Origin: Arcobacter sp.
GTDB taxonomy: Bacteria; Campylobacterota; Campylobacteria; Campylobacterales; Arcobacteraceae
Reading direction: 5' to 3'
Length of the DNA: 64,000 bases
Assembly: GCA_020048055.1 (NCBI GenBank)
Contig: JAIFNA010000002.1
Location: forward strand, 96,023 to 160,022
Shown here: positions 1 through 11,204 of the stretch, in pieces
Layout of the letters: every line of letters starts with the position of its first letter
Position numbering within the stretch: the first letter of the stretch is position 1
The notes under the pieces: generated by a model
Told to the model about the DNA's origin: nothing
The model's database searches: none
The model's input: only the letters and a program-made list of their open reading frames with translations
Program-made: the position numbers and the translations under genes

Positions 1-687
1 TGGTTTAAATCCATCAAGTGTATAGAGTGATTTTTCATATCTTATGTTTAATTTAGAACTCCCCCACTCTAATTTTTTGGGCTTTGAGATTATAGTTGCA
101 TCGCCAACATACCATTTATTATCTTGATAATAAGCTATTTTAGCTAAAATTGTCTCAACCAATTCTCTATTTTCTAATCTAAAAATTTTGATATTTTCAG
201 CTCTTTTCTCTAATGGATATAGTTTTTGAAAATAAACAAAATTATTATTGTACTTCAGAAGTATGTTTGATTTTTCGTTTACAAAAAATTTATTACTTAA
301 GATTTTACTTTTTTGATCACTTGAGTATGCCAACTCTGTTGTTTGAAAAAACATCAAAATAATTGTAAGAAATACCCCAATCAAAACAATAGGAAATAAA
401 ACCATTTTTTTTGACACACCAAGTGCATAAAAACTTATTAGTGTATTTTCTTTGATTAAAAATGTAAGTGTAACAATCCACGCAAAAATAATTGAAAGAG
501 GTAAGGTTATTGTTAGGATAAAAAAACCATTATAAAAAAGGTAAAGCAATTGAAGATTGGCTGAATGTGGCAATCTGCCTACATTTTGTAGATAATCAAA
601 CCCTATAAAAAATATCTCCAAAGATACTAAGATAATAAAAAAATACTTTAAATACTTACCTAAAAGGTATTTTGTTATTAGCTTCAT
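1..687 (-). CDS. LptF/LptG-family permease (YjgP/YjgQ), partial, C-terminus off the left edge
   Basis: The reading frame is open from the ATG at 687 to the window edge (229 codons). The visible part begins MKLITKYLLGKYLKYFF, followed by three hydrophobic membrane segments in the first ~115 residues, then a soluble stretch of the beta-jellyroll kind. This is the layout of the YjgP/YjgQ permeases, which as LptF/LptG drive extraction of lipopolysaccharide from the inner membrane with LptB. The sequence GVSKKMVLFPIVL after the second membrane pair is typical of the family. The start is 7 bp from the pth stop, so it is probably cotranscribed with pth and rplY. The same three-gene order is known from Campylobacter jejuni. 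I favour LptG over LptF only on that synteny. Confidence 0.85.
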   Translation of the reverse strand, partial: MKLITKYLLGKYLKYFFIILVSLEIFFIGFDYLQNVGRLPHSANLQLLYLFYNGFFILTITLPLSIIFAWIVTLTFLIKENTLISFYALGVSKKMVLFPIVLIGVFLTIILMFFQTTELAYSSDQKSKILSNKFFVNEKSNILLKYNNNFVYFQKLYPLEKRAENIKIFRLENRELVETILAKIAYYQDNKWYVGDATIISKPKKLEWGSSKLNIRYEKSLYTLDGFKP

Positions 688-694
688 ACTATCC

Positions 695-1255
695 CTATTT
701 TAATGTAAAAGTTGATTGAACTTTTGAAAATGGCTCTGTTTGTATTGCATTAATTGCTTTAATTGTATGAGTTATAATATCGCTCAATTTCTCCATTTCG
801 GCTTTAGAAAAATCACTTAACACATAATCAGCAACCTCTTTATTTTGTGGTTTACCTATCCCTATCCTTACCCTTATATAGTCATTTCCAATATGTCCAT
901 CAATTGAACGAAGTCCGTTATGTCCACCATGACCGCCACCAACTTTAAACTTTACACTTCCAAATGGTAAATCCAAATCATCGTGAATTATGATAATTTC
1001 ACTATTTTCTATCCCATAATAATCAGCAATGGCGAGTATTGATTCACCTGATAAATTCATAAAAGTTTGAGGCTTTGCAAGGATTTGGTGGAGATTTTGA
1101 TTTAGCGTTTTTTGTGTGATTGATTTAAAATTTGAGTTGTTTATTGAAGTTGTGTTTAGATTTTTAGCTATCTCGTCGATAACTAAAAATCCAATATTGT
1201 GTCTAGTATTTTTGTATTTTTCCCCAGGATTACCTAGCCCTGCGATTAAAAACAT
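695..1255 (-). CDS. pth: Peptidyl-tRNA hydrolase
   Basis: Pth cleaves the ester bond of peptidyl-tRNAs that drop off the ribosome and so recycles tRNA. The 186-aa product has the normal bacterial length. It shows the N-terminal GLGNPG and RHNIGF motifs carrying the catalytic Asn and His (about residues 8 and 19), FMNLSG, the HDDLDLPFG segment with the catalytic Asp, and GGHGGHNGLRS with the substrate-binding Asn. It lies 4 bp downstream of rplY and 7 bp upstream of the LptG-like gene on the same strand, a tight translation/envelope operon. Confidence 0.97.
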   Translation of the reverse strand: MFLIAGLGNPGEKYKNTRHNIGFLVIDEIAKNLNTTSINNSNFKSITQKTLNQNLHQILAKPQTFMNLSGESILAIADYYGIENSEIIIIHDDLDLPFGSVKFKVGGGHGGHNGLRSIDGHIGNDYIRVRIGIGKPQNKEVADYVLSDFSKAEMEKLSDIITHTIKAINAIQTEPFSKVQSTFTLK

Positions 1256-1259
1256 AAAA

Positions 1260-1796
1260 TTACTTAGCTTTAATCATTCCGATAACTGGAACTCTTGGGT
1301 CAAGGTTACAAGTAACACCCGCTGGTAATTTAATATCTCTAACTAAGAAGTTATCTCCAGTATCAAGATCATCAATTACAAAGTGGAAGTTTTCTGGTAA
1401 ATTTTCAATTGTACAAGAAACTGCTACTCTTCTTCTGTGGTAAGCAAAAAGACCTTTATTTTTAAGACCTTTTGGTGTACCCTCAACAGTTACAGGAACT
1501 AAATAATTTGCGATTACACCTGGAACTGCAACTTGTAAATCAACATGCAATAAAGCACTTGTTACTGGGTGTTTTTGATATTCTTTAATAACTGCTTTAA
1601 AAGTGTTATCTCCAACTTTAACATCAAATGCAACAGTTGTTTTGTTTTTCATATATCTAACAAAATCATTTACTTTAAAAGCTGCATTGATATTTTCAAC
1701 ACCTTTTCCGTAAATGTTAGCTATTAGATAACCATCTCGTCTTAATTGTTTTACCGTTTGTTTTGCGATACTATCTCTAAGTATTCCTTCTAACAT
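1260..1796 (-). CDS. rplY: 50S ribosomal protein L25 (Ctc type)
   Basis: A 178-aa protein of the long (TL5/Ctc) form of L25, which binds 5S rRNA in the large subunit. It starts [32 protein letters not shown], the RNA-binding beta-barrel, and carries the C-terminal Ctc domain (about residues 95-178, with [16 protein letters not shown] and [18 protein letters not shown]). The C-terminal tail is short. A good ribosome-binding site (AAGGAAAAG) sits before the ATG. It is the first gene of the rplY-pth-lptG run. Confidence 0.96.
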   Translation of the reverse strand: MLEGILRDSIAKQTVKQLRRDGYLIANIYGKGVENINAAFKVNDFVRYMKNKTTVAFDVKVGDNTFKAVIKEYQKHPVTSALLHVDLQVAVPGVIANYLVPVTVEGTPKGLKNKGLFAYHRRRVAVSCTIENLPENFHFVIDDLDTGDNFLVRDIKLPAGVTCNLDPRVPVIGMIKAK

Positions 1797-1880
1797 TTCT
1801 TTTCCTTATTTTAATCTCACCAAAAACATTGGCTTTTGGTTTTGGGCTGGGATTTTAGCCAAGATAGTTTTAAAATTTGC

Positions 1881-2699
1881 TTAGTGATTTTCCAAGATTT
1901 TTTGAGCATTTTTGAAAATTGGCTCATCTATAAAACCATACTTTTCATCAACAAATCCAGTGATTTTATTTGCCCTATTTTTATTAAAAACTTCAACAAT
2001 ATATTTTGCTTTTTTATACTCATTTTCATCTTTTGCAAAAATCTCGTTTGCAACCAAAACTTGTGCTGGACTTATACAAGAAGTTGCACAATATCCAATA
2101 CTTTTACCTTTTAAAAGCCACAATCTAAAATCATCAAGATTTTGATAATCTTGGAATGTAAAAAAGATTGGTTTTAATCTTCCTATCTTACTATCAACTA
2201 AAAATTTACTAAGGATATAGTCAACCATAGGATTTTCAAAATTAATGAGATTTTGAGGCAAATCTAAAGATTCAAATAAATCAAGAATTCCTAAATATAC
2301 CGTTGTAACTCTTCTGTCAAATCCAAAATTCACAAGATTTAAAAAAGCTTCTTTTGTTTCAATTGAAAGATGAACTTCAATATCCAAATCAACAATACTT
2401 AAAGCTAACCGCACATCATCTAATGATTCTATTTTTGGTATTCTAAACCCTTTTGGTTTCAGCTTATTTAGCGTTTTTATCTCATCTATTCCACCATTTT
2501 GGAGTGAATTTACCCTAATTACAACCTCTTTATTGGTATCTAAAAAACCATCAGGAAAATGATTTAAGATAAGTTCCAAAGCATACTGTTTATCAAATAC
2601 CCCATCTTCAAGATTTATCATCACAACATCACAAAGAAGCTCATCTATTTTTTTTAAATGTTTCTCCTTATCACCTGCAACCATCAAATAAGATCTCAT
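1881..2699 (-). CDS. HpcH/HpaI aldolase / citrate lyase beta (CitE)-like protein
   Basis: The 272-aa product has the CitE-like TIM-barrel signature: MRSYLMVAGDKEKHL near the start, DVVMINLEDGV (acidic metal ligand region), VIRVNSL (the conserved Arg), PKIES and HLSIETKEAFLN. Family members cleave or hydrolyse acyl-CoA esters such as citryl-, malyl- or citramalyl-CoA. The substrate cannot be told from sequence. No citrate lyase alpha or gamma subunit lies nearby, so a stand-alone CoA-ester lyase is likelier than true citrate lyase. Its ATG abuts the stop codon of the upstream cytochrome c gene, so the two are translated from one message. The product is slightly shorter than typical CitE (about 290 aa). 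Confidence 0.8.
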   Translation of the reverse strand: MRSYLMVAGDKEKHLKKIDELLCDVVMINLEDGVFDKQYALELILNHFPDGFLDTNKEVVIRVNSLQNGGIDEIKTLNKLKPKGFRIPKIESLDDVRLALSIVDLDIEVHLSIETKEAFLNLVNFGFDRRVTTVYLGILDLFESLDLPQNLINFENPMVDYILSKFLVDSKIGRLKPIFFTFQDYQNLDDFRLWLLKGKSIGYCATSCISPAQVLVANEIFAKDENEYKKAKYIVEVFNKNRANKITGFVDEKYGFIDEPIFKNAQKILENH

Positions 2700-3146
2700 C
2701 TATTGTTGCTCTTTTACATGTGTAATGTAGTAGTAGATTGAATCTTGCTCATTTTTAGTAAGGAAATATTTTGGCATAGTATTTCCATAAATCATCTTTT
2801 CGCAAACTTGATGTTTTTGAAATTTTATCTTTTCCATTGCTAAATTATCTTGCTCAAGTTTTGCACTAAATTTTTCAAACGAAATTTTTGTAATATCTTT
2901 TGTCTCTATTTTGCAAGTATAAATAAACTCTTTTGTTTTATGTTTAAATGTTGAGATAATCATACCTTTGCCATTGGAGCCGTGACACTTTGCACAACTT
3001 ATCCCTCTTGGATTATTGTAAAGCATTTTTCCATACTCAAATTTTGTGATAAATGACTCATTTATTTGTTGCTCAACCAAAGAGCTACTTATATCAGAAG
3101 CTGATAAATAAATTCCAAACATTGTAATTATTACTATTTTTAACAT
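2700..3146 (-). CDS. Small periplasmic monohaem cytochrome c
   Basis: The 148-aa product has a short hydrophobic leader (residues 1-16, cleavage probably after YLSAS) and one haem-binding CAKCH (Cys51, Cys54, His55) followed by GSNGKGM, a class I cytochrome c pattern. A methionine in TMPKYF (about residue 124) is the likely sixth ligand. It probably shuttles electrons in the periplasm. Its partner is not visible. It is the first gene before the CitE-like gene and is divergent from gatA across 121 bp that must hold both promoters. Confidence 0.82.
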   Translation of the reverse strand: MLKIVIITMFGIYLSASDISSSLVEQQINESFITKFEYGKMLYNNPRGISCAKCHGSNGKGMIISTFKHKTKEFIYTCKIETKDITKISFEKFSAKLEQDNLAMEKIKFQKHQVCEKMIYGNTMPKYFLTKNEQDSIYYYITHVKEQQ

Positions 3147-3203
3147 GCTGTATCATAGCAAATTAAGACTAAAAGAGATACAATCACTCCCATTTTACAA
3201 AGG

Positions 3204-3235
3204 TACAATTTTAAAAAAGCTAATTAAAAATTAGC
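3204..3235 (+). promoter_or_regulatory. Putative gatA promoter -10 box and leader stem-loop
   Basis: In the 121-bp divergent gap a TACAAT hexamer (3204-3209) fits a sigma-70 -10 box for gatA. It is followed by a small stem-loop, GCTAAT / ATTAGC (3219-3224 and 3230-3235). No clear -35 box is seen, as is usual in this phylum. The role of the stem-loop is unknown. Confidence 0.35.
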
Positions 3236-3267
3236 CGATTTCAAAAAAGAAAATTAGGGGTAAATTA

Positions 3268-6092
<2,825 letters not shown>

Positions 6093-6113
6093 ATCGCCAA
6101 AGGGAAATAAATA

Positions 6114-6590
6114 ATGCAAAAAGAGCCAATGACAAGCGAAGTGTTTGACAAAATAACAGCACTTCTAAATGAATTAAAAACCGTTGATAGACCTAAAATA
6201 CTAGTAGCTATCGAAGAAGCACGACAACTAGGTGATCTAAAAGAAAACGCAGAATACCATGCTGCTAGAGAGGAACAAGCAAGTATAAATAAAAGAATTT
6301 CAGAACTTGAAGACACAATAACTAAAGCAATAGTGATTGACCCAACAACACTAAAGCATGACAAAGTTAGTTTTGGCTCAACAGTTATACTTCTAAATCT
6401 TGATGATGAAAGCAAAATTACTTACAAGATTGTTAGTTCATTTGATAGTAATCCAGAAATTGGGCACATCTCATTTCATTCACCTCTAGCAAAACAACTT
6501 TTAGGGAAAATGGAAGGTGATGAAGTTCACGCAGTTTTACCTGGTGGAAAAAAAGAATTTGAAGTTTTAGAGATAAAGTATGTCAACTAA
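6114..6590 (+). CDS. greA: Transcription elongation factor GreA
   Basis: A 158-aa protein of exactly the family size. The N-terminal coiled coil holds RQLGDLKENAEYHAAREEQ, with the acidic tip (Asp and Glu) that enters the RNA polymerase secondary channel and stimulates cleavage of backtracked transcripts. The C-terminal FKBP-like domain ends FHSPLAKQLLGKMEGDEV. Its end overlaps the start of argC by 11 bp. Confidence 0.96.
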   Translation: MQKEPMTSEVFDKITALLNELKTVDRPKILVAIEEARQLGDLKENAEYHAAREEQASINKRISELEDTITKAIVIDPTTLKHDKVSFGSTVILLNLDDESKITYKIVSSFDSNPEIGHISFHSPLAKQLLGKMEGDEVHAVLPGGKKEFEVLEIKYVN

Positions 6591-7611
6591 CAAAATAGAT
6601 GTTGCAATAATTGGAGCTAGTGGCTACACAGGCCTAGAACTTCTAAAAATTATTATAAATCACCCGATTTTCAACATCACTTATGTGGCAAATAGTGAAG
6701 GAAATATTAGCGTTTCAGCTCTTCATCCATCTCTTAAGGGTGTATTTGAAATGACTGTTTCAAAAGCAGATACATCTGAAATTATCAAAAAAGCAACTGT
6801 TGTATTTCTAGCACTTCCACATCAAGCCTCTATGGGATTTGCAAAACAACTTATCAATCTTGATAGTGATAAAAAACTAAAAATTATAGATTTAAGTGCT
6901 GATTATAGACTAGAACTAGCTACTTATGAAAAACATTACTGTCCTCATGAAGATGCTCTAAATCTGCCAAATGCAGTTTACGGTATGCCTGAATTTTATA
7001 GAGACGCTATAAAACAAGCAAATCTAGTTGCAAATCCAGGATGTTATCCAACGGCATCTTTGTTAGCATTAATCCCATTTTTAGAATATATTGATGAAAA
7101 CTCTAGTGTATTTATAGATGCAAAAAGTGGAATCAGTGGCGCAGGGAAAAAATTAAGTGATGCAACTAGCTTTGTAAGTGTTAGTGAAAACATGACAGCT
7201 TACAATCCATTTAAACATCGTCACACTCCAGAAATTATTGAAAAAGCAAAATTAGTTGGAAACAAAAACCTAAAAATTAATTTTGTTCCACATCTTATTC
7301 CAGTAACTCGTGGTATGCTTGTAAGTGTTTATGTTTCTCTAAATCAAAAAATAGATAGTAAAAAAGTATTAGAAGATTTTTACAAAAATGAAGAATTTGT
7401 AAGAATTAGCAACACTCCAGTTGATATTAAAAATACAAGTGGAACCAACTTTTGTGATATTTTTGTAGCACAAAATGGAGATGATTTATTTATCAATAGC
7501 AGTATCGATAACCTTCTAAAAGGTGCTTCAAGTGCAGCTGTTGTAAATGCAAATCTAATGTGCGGACTAGAAGAAAATTGTGGTATTCCAAAAATAGCCT
7601 ATGTACCATAA
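6580..7611 (+). CDS. argC: N-acetyl-gamma-glutamyl-phosphate reductase
   Basis: ArgC reduces N-acetylglutamyl phosphate to the semialdehyde in arginine synthesis. The 343-aa product has the N-terminal NADP-binding GASGYTGLELL, the active-site Cys in ANPGCYPTA, and HRHTPEI with the catalytic His. It overlaps greA by 11 bp upstream and the phosphoesterase gene by 11 bp downstream. argF lies apart at 48.4-49.3 kb, so arginine genes are scattered. Confidence 0.96.
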   Translation: MSTNKIDVAIIGASGYTGLELLKIIINHPIFNITYVANSEGNISVSALHPSLKGVFEMTVSKADTSEIIKKATVVFLALPHQASMGFAKQLINLDSDKKLKIIDLSADYRLELATYEKHYCPHEDALNLPNAVYGMPEFYRDAIKQANLVANPGCYPTASLLALIPFLEYIDENSSVFIDAKSGISGAGKKLSDATSFVSVSENMTAYNPFKHRHTPEIIEKAKLVGNKNLKINFVPHLIPVTRGMLVSVYVSLNQKIDSKKVLEDFYKNEEFVRISNTPVDIKNTSGTNFCDIFVAQNGDDLFINSSIDNLLKGASSAAVVNANLMCGLEENCGIPKIAYVP

Positions 7612-8347
7612 CCTAAATATCTCAATTAAATCAGGAGCTATTTTAATCTCAGATGCACACTACAATCCAAACAGAACAGAGTTATTTTTCTTTTTAAAAT
7701 CAATTCTTGATGGGGAGATAAAAACTACTCAAATTGTACTTATGGGTGATATTTTTGATTTTTTAGCTTCCCAAATAGATTATTTTACCATTCAAAACAA
7801 AGAGATGATTGAACTTCTAAATGAATTATCACAAACTATTGAGATTATTTATCTTGAGGGAAATCACGACTACAACTTAAAAGAGTTATTTTCAAATATA
7901 AAAGTTATCCCAAGAGATAATCAACCAGTAATTTGTGAATTTTGGGACGAAACCAAACAATATTCAAACAAAAAAATAAGAAAAATAATCCTATCACACG
8001 GTGATATTTTTACACCAAAGGGTTATAATTTGTATACTTCAATTATTAGAAATAGTCGATTTTTAAACTTTTTAAACTTTATAGATTTTAAAAATTGGCT
8101 AACAAAAAAGATAGACTTTTGGCTTAGAAAAAAAGACTTAAGTGAGCAATTTGAAGATTTTGAGATATTTGCAATTAGACGCTTACTTCTTTACAAAACA
8201 CACAAAAGTGATTTTATCATTGAGGGACATTTTCATCAAGGTAAAAGCTACAAACATTACACAAACTTACCAGCTTTTGGGATAGCTTGTGAGTACAAAG
8301 TGTTTCCAAATAGAGAAATTTTACAATTCAAAAGAGATAATAAATGA
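7601..8347 (+). CDS. Metallophosphoesterase, probable UDP-2,3-diacylglucosamine diphosphatase (LpxH-like)
   Basis: The 248-aa product carries the complete calcineurin-type motif set: D18-x-H20 (SDAHYNPNR), GD50xxD (GDIFDF), GN88H89D (GNHDYN), SH133GD and GHFHQGK near residue 203, so it should bind two metal ions. Length and the DAHY/GNHD pattern fit the LpxH family, which releases UMP to form lipid X in lipid A synthesis. Generic phosphoesterase function cannot be ruled out. It overlaps argC by 11 bp and the secretion gene after it by 4 bp. Confidence 0.75.
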   Translation: MYHNLNISIKSGAILISDAHYNPNRTELFFFLKSILDGEIKTTQIVLMGDIFDFLASQIDYFTIQNKEMIELLNELSQTIEIIYLEGNHDYNLKELFSNIKVIPRDNQPVICEFWDETKQYSNKKIRKIILSHGDIFTPKGYNLYTSIIRNSRFLNFLNFIDFKNWLTKKIDFWLRKKDLSEQFEDFEIFAIRRLLLYKTHKSDFIIEGHFHQGKSYKHYTNLPAFGIACEYKVFPNREILQFKRDNK

Positions 8348-9318
8348 GAACAATTTTTTTATCCAAAGAGACACTTTACGAACAACACAAAAAAAGAGAG
8401 AAATTAAACATTATCCTTTCGCCAGAATTTTATTGGGTAAAAATTTTTAATATCCCAGTACCAAATACACAAAGTGCAATTTTACTCCTTCCAAACCTTT
8501 TTGAGGAGTATTTTCCAACCATTGGATATAGTTTTTATATCATCAAACTTGAAAATAATAAATATCTATCGTTTGCTTATGATGAAAAATTGATATTTGA
8601 ACAACTCAAGAAATCAAAAATTCCAACAAAAAAAATCATAAATATCTATTTTGCACAAAACGAATTTGACACCTATTTTAAGAAAAAACTTTTTGGCTTC
8701 GAAGATGGTGAGATATCAAAAACAAATAAACCACAATGTCTAAAACACAAAAATGAAATCTTTATATACAGAGAAAACCTCTTTTTAAAACTACCGCAAA
8801 ATTTAGCAGATAATTATAAAGATAAAAATGATTTAGATGAGATAAATATCTCCGCACTTGAACTTTCAGCCCACTCATTTAACTTTGATAGCTACAAAAA
8901 ATACATGGAAAATCGACCTTTATTTATAGCAAGTGGAATACTTTTTACCCTTGGTTGCTTGTTGCTTCTTCAAGGATTTATCTTAAATAGCACTTCAAAT
9001 GGCTACCCATCAAAGATTGAACAAATCAAAGAGGAGTATAGTTTGCCAAAAAGTTTGATTGAGACAAACGCCTTACTTGATGAGTACAAAAGTATAGAGG
9101 CAAAAAATCAAAAATCAAGTGAAGCGATTGAGTTTATTTTAGCCCTAACGGTAGCAAACAACTACACAATAGATACTTTAAATATTGAAAATGGGAAATT
9201 TATCGTGATATTTAAAAAACTAAATATCGATTTAGTTAGGGAAAAAATAGTTCAAAAATACAAAAATAGTATTTTAAAAACTGACAATGAAAATGTTATA
9301 GTGGAGATAAAACTATGA
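8344..9318 (+). CDS. Type II secretion GspL-like inner-membrane protein
   Basis: A 324-aa protein with a cytoplasmic N-terminal region (1-190), one membrane helix (about 192-214) and a ~110-aa periplasmic tail containing a possible coiled coil and a small alpha/beta domain. This is the GspL/PilMN-type topology that links the assembly ATPase to the periplasmic ring. Sequence similarity alone would not identify it. The call rests on topology and on its place ahead of M-, N-, C-, D- and E-like genes, with 4-bp overlaps on both sides. Confidence 0.55.
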   Translation: MRTIFLSKETLYEQHKKREKLNIILSPEFYWVKIFNIPVPNTQSAILLLPNLFEEYFPTIGYSFYIIKLENNKYLSFAYDEKLIFEQLKKSKIPTKKIINIYFAQNEFDTYFKKKLFGFEDGEISKTNKPQCLKHKNEIFIYRENLFLKLPQNLADNYKDKNDLDEINISALELSAHSFNFDSYKKYMENRPLFIASGILFTLGCLLLLQGFILNSTSNGYPSKIEQIKEEYSLPKSLIETNALLDEYKSIEAKNQKSSEAIEFILALTVANNYTIDTLNIENGKFIVIFKKLNIDLVREKIVQKYKNSILKTDNENVIVEIKL

Positions 9319-9731
9319 ACTTGAAAAAGAAAATAGAAACAATCAAGAATATAAATTCAAAAACTTCTTTGCTTTTATCGGTGTTATTTTTGGTTATCTG
9401 TATCTTGTTTTACACACAAACACAAAAAAAATATGAAAAAAATAAAAATGAACTCATTGCATACCAAGAGATTGGGGCTAAATTTAAAACCTTAAAAGAG
9501 AGCTATAAAAATAAAAATGAGATTGTAGAAAATTTAACAACAATACTAAAAAATCAAAATATACAAAATGGCAATATTGAAACAAAAAACAACATAGTTA
9601 CTTTAGATATAGAAAAAATTGATTCAAAAAAACTTGGCAATATCTTAAATTTAATCCTAAATAAAAAATACAATATCGTAAAGCTAAACACACAAAACAG
9701 TAGCTTAACACTTGAAATAAAAGGATTTTAA
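9315..9731 (+). CDS. Type II secretion GspM-like protein
   Basis: The 138-aa product has a short cytoplasmic N-terminus, one membrane helix (about residues 19-36, SLLLSVLFLVICILFY), a Lys/Glu-rich coiled-coil segment and a small C-terminal domain. That matches GspM, the partner of GspL in the inner-membrane platform. It overlaps the L-like gene by 4 bp and its stop overlaps the next start by one base. No catalytic motif is expected or seen. The call depends mainly on context. Confidence 0.5.
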   Translation: MNLKKKIETIKNINSKTSLLLSVLFLVICILFYTQTQKKYEKNKNELIAYQEIGAKFKTLKESYKNKNEIVENLTTILKNQNIQNGNIETKNNIVTLDIEKIDSKKLGNILNLILNKKYNIVKLNTQNSSLTLEIKGF

Positions 9732-10264
9732 TGGAAATATTAAACTCCAAAATACTACAAAATATAGCTAAATATATAGCTCTTGGTGTTATTTTTATTT
9801 TATCTTTTGTAGCATTTTTACCAAAAGAGAATATCTATTTTTATTTTCTTGAAAAGTTAAAAACACAAAATATCCAAATTCAAAATGAAAAAACAACAAG
9901 TGGTTTTTTTGATTTCTCACTGAGCGATGGTGATCTTTTTTATCACGATATCAAAGCACTTCATATTGAAAAATTAAATATAAATTCACTAATAATAAAA
10001 ACAAACCTAAATTTTGAAAATATACTTTTTGATGGAAATCTAATCGATAATCTTGATATTAGTTATAATATTTTTACTCCAAATATCTTTGATATAAAGA
10101 TTAATGGGGCTATGCTAAAAGGCTATGGGACATACAACAAAGTGGATAAAAAATTGATTTTATTTCTAAAGCCATCAAAAAATATAATCGATAGATATTT
10201 GATGATTTTTTCACAAAGCGAGATACTAAAGTCTGGGGAGTATAAAATTGAATACAACCTATAA
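9731..10264 (+). CDS. Type II secretion GspN-like protein
   Basis: The 177-aa product has a membrane helix at residues 15-33 and then a beta-rich periplasmic region with alternating hydrophobic residues, as in GspN/AsmA-like proteins. GspN is an accessory and often dispensable T2SS component. Its 3' end overlaps gspC by 17 bp. The assignment is contextual: it lies between an M-like gene and GspC. Confidence 0.42.
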   Translation: MEILNSKILQNIAKYIALGVIFILSFVAFLPKENIYFYFLEKLKTQNIQIQNEKTTSGFFDFSLSDGDLFYHDIKALHIEKLNINSLIIKTNLNFENILFDGNLIDNLDISYNIFTPNIFDIKINGAMLKGYGTYNKVDKKLILFLKPSKNIIDRYLMIFSQSEILKSGEYKIEYNL

Positions 10265-11204
10265 AACCTACCAAAAAGAGCTAATTTTGCTCTCTTTTGT
10301 TTTGCTTTTGAGTTATTTTTTAAGTGTTTTATTTTTTATCTTTTTACCACATGAAAAACCAAATGGAAAATTAATTTCACTAAAAGAGACAACACATGAA
10401 GATAAAAAACTAAATTTTGATGGTGTATTCACCACAAAATTTGAGCCACCACTTTTAACTCAAATTATCCAAAAAGCAAGAATCACAAAACCAATCGAAG
10501 AAGCCAAACCAGAAATAAAAATTCCAGAACCAATAGTAATTCCAGAGGTTTTAGTGGAATTAAAAGAGGAGCCATCAGTTGCTTCAACACTTACCCTTAT
10601 GGCTATTTTTGATATGGGGAAAGGGAAAGGATTTATTACGCTTATTGAAAAAGGTGCAAGAGAATCTTTTATTTTAAGTGTTGGGGAGGAGTTTAGAGGG
10701 CTAAAACTAACAAAAGTTTTTCCACTTTATGCTATGTTTAAACAAAATGATATTGAATACAAAATAGAGCTTAACAACAATAAATTAACAGAATATCGTC
10801 CAGAAAAACCAGCTCAAATAATCACCGAAACAAAAGAACCAAAGCTTATACAGCATAATCAAACTTCACAAATCAAAGCAACAAACAACAAGATAGAAGT
10901 TGATAAAAATTTATTAGAAACCTACACAAAAGATACAGATAAAATTTGGCGAGATATAAGTATAAAAGAGCATCTAACAAATGATAAAATAGATGGATTT
11001 AGAGTTGATAAAGTGAAAAAAGATAGTAATTTTGAAAAGCTAGGGATTCGTTCAGGGGATATTTTTAAAACAGTAAATGGCGTTGATTTAAAAAGTTACG
11101 ATGATGCAATGAATGTATTTAAAAAAATGGGTAAAATCTCCTCTTTAAATATGAAAATCAAAAGAGGAAATGAATTAATGGAGTTAAATTATGATATTAA
11201 ATAG
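10248..11204 (+). CDS. Type II secretion protein GspC-like, with C-terminal PDZ domain
   Basis: The 318-aa product has an N-terminal membrane helix (about residues 12-33), a Pro/Glu/Ile-rich linker, a homology-region domain (about 115-185, SVASTLTLMAIFDMGKGKGFITL) and a C-terminal PDZ domain (about 245-318, including LGIRSGDIFKTVNGV). GspC connects the inner-membrane platform to the secretin and helps select substrates. It overlaps gspD by 14 bp, so translation is probably coupled. Confidence 0.72.
   Translation: MNTTYKTYQKELILLSFVLLLSYFLSVLFFIFLPHEKPNGKLISLKETTHEDKKLNFDGVFTTKFEPPLLTQIIQKARITKPIEEAKPEIKIPEPIVIPEVLVELKEEPSVASTLTLMAIFDMGKGKGFITLIEKGARESFILSVGEEFRGLKLTKVFPLYAMFKQNDIEYKIELNNNKLTEYRPEKPAQIITETKEPKLIQHNQTSQIKATNNKIEVDKNLLETYTKDTDKIWRDISIKEHLTNDKIDGFRVDKVKKDSNFEKLGIRSGDIFKTVNGVDLKSYDDAMNVFKKMGKISSLNMKIKRGNELMELNYDIK

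Noticed and set aside
1797-1880. Possible terminator or leader between the CitE-like gene and rplY
   Set aside because: The only pairing found (GGCT / AGCC) is 4 bp with no T-tract. Nothing there can be supported.
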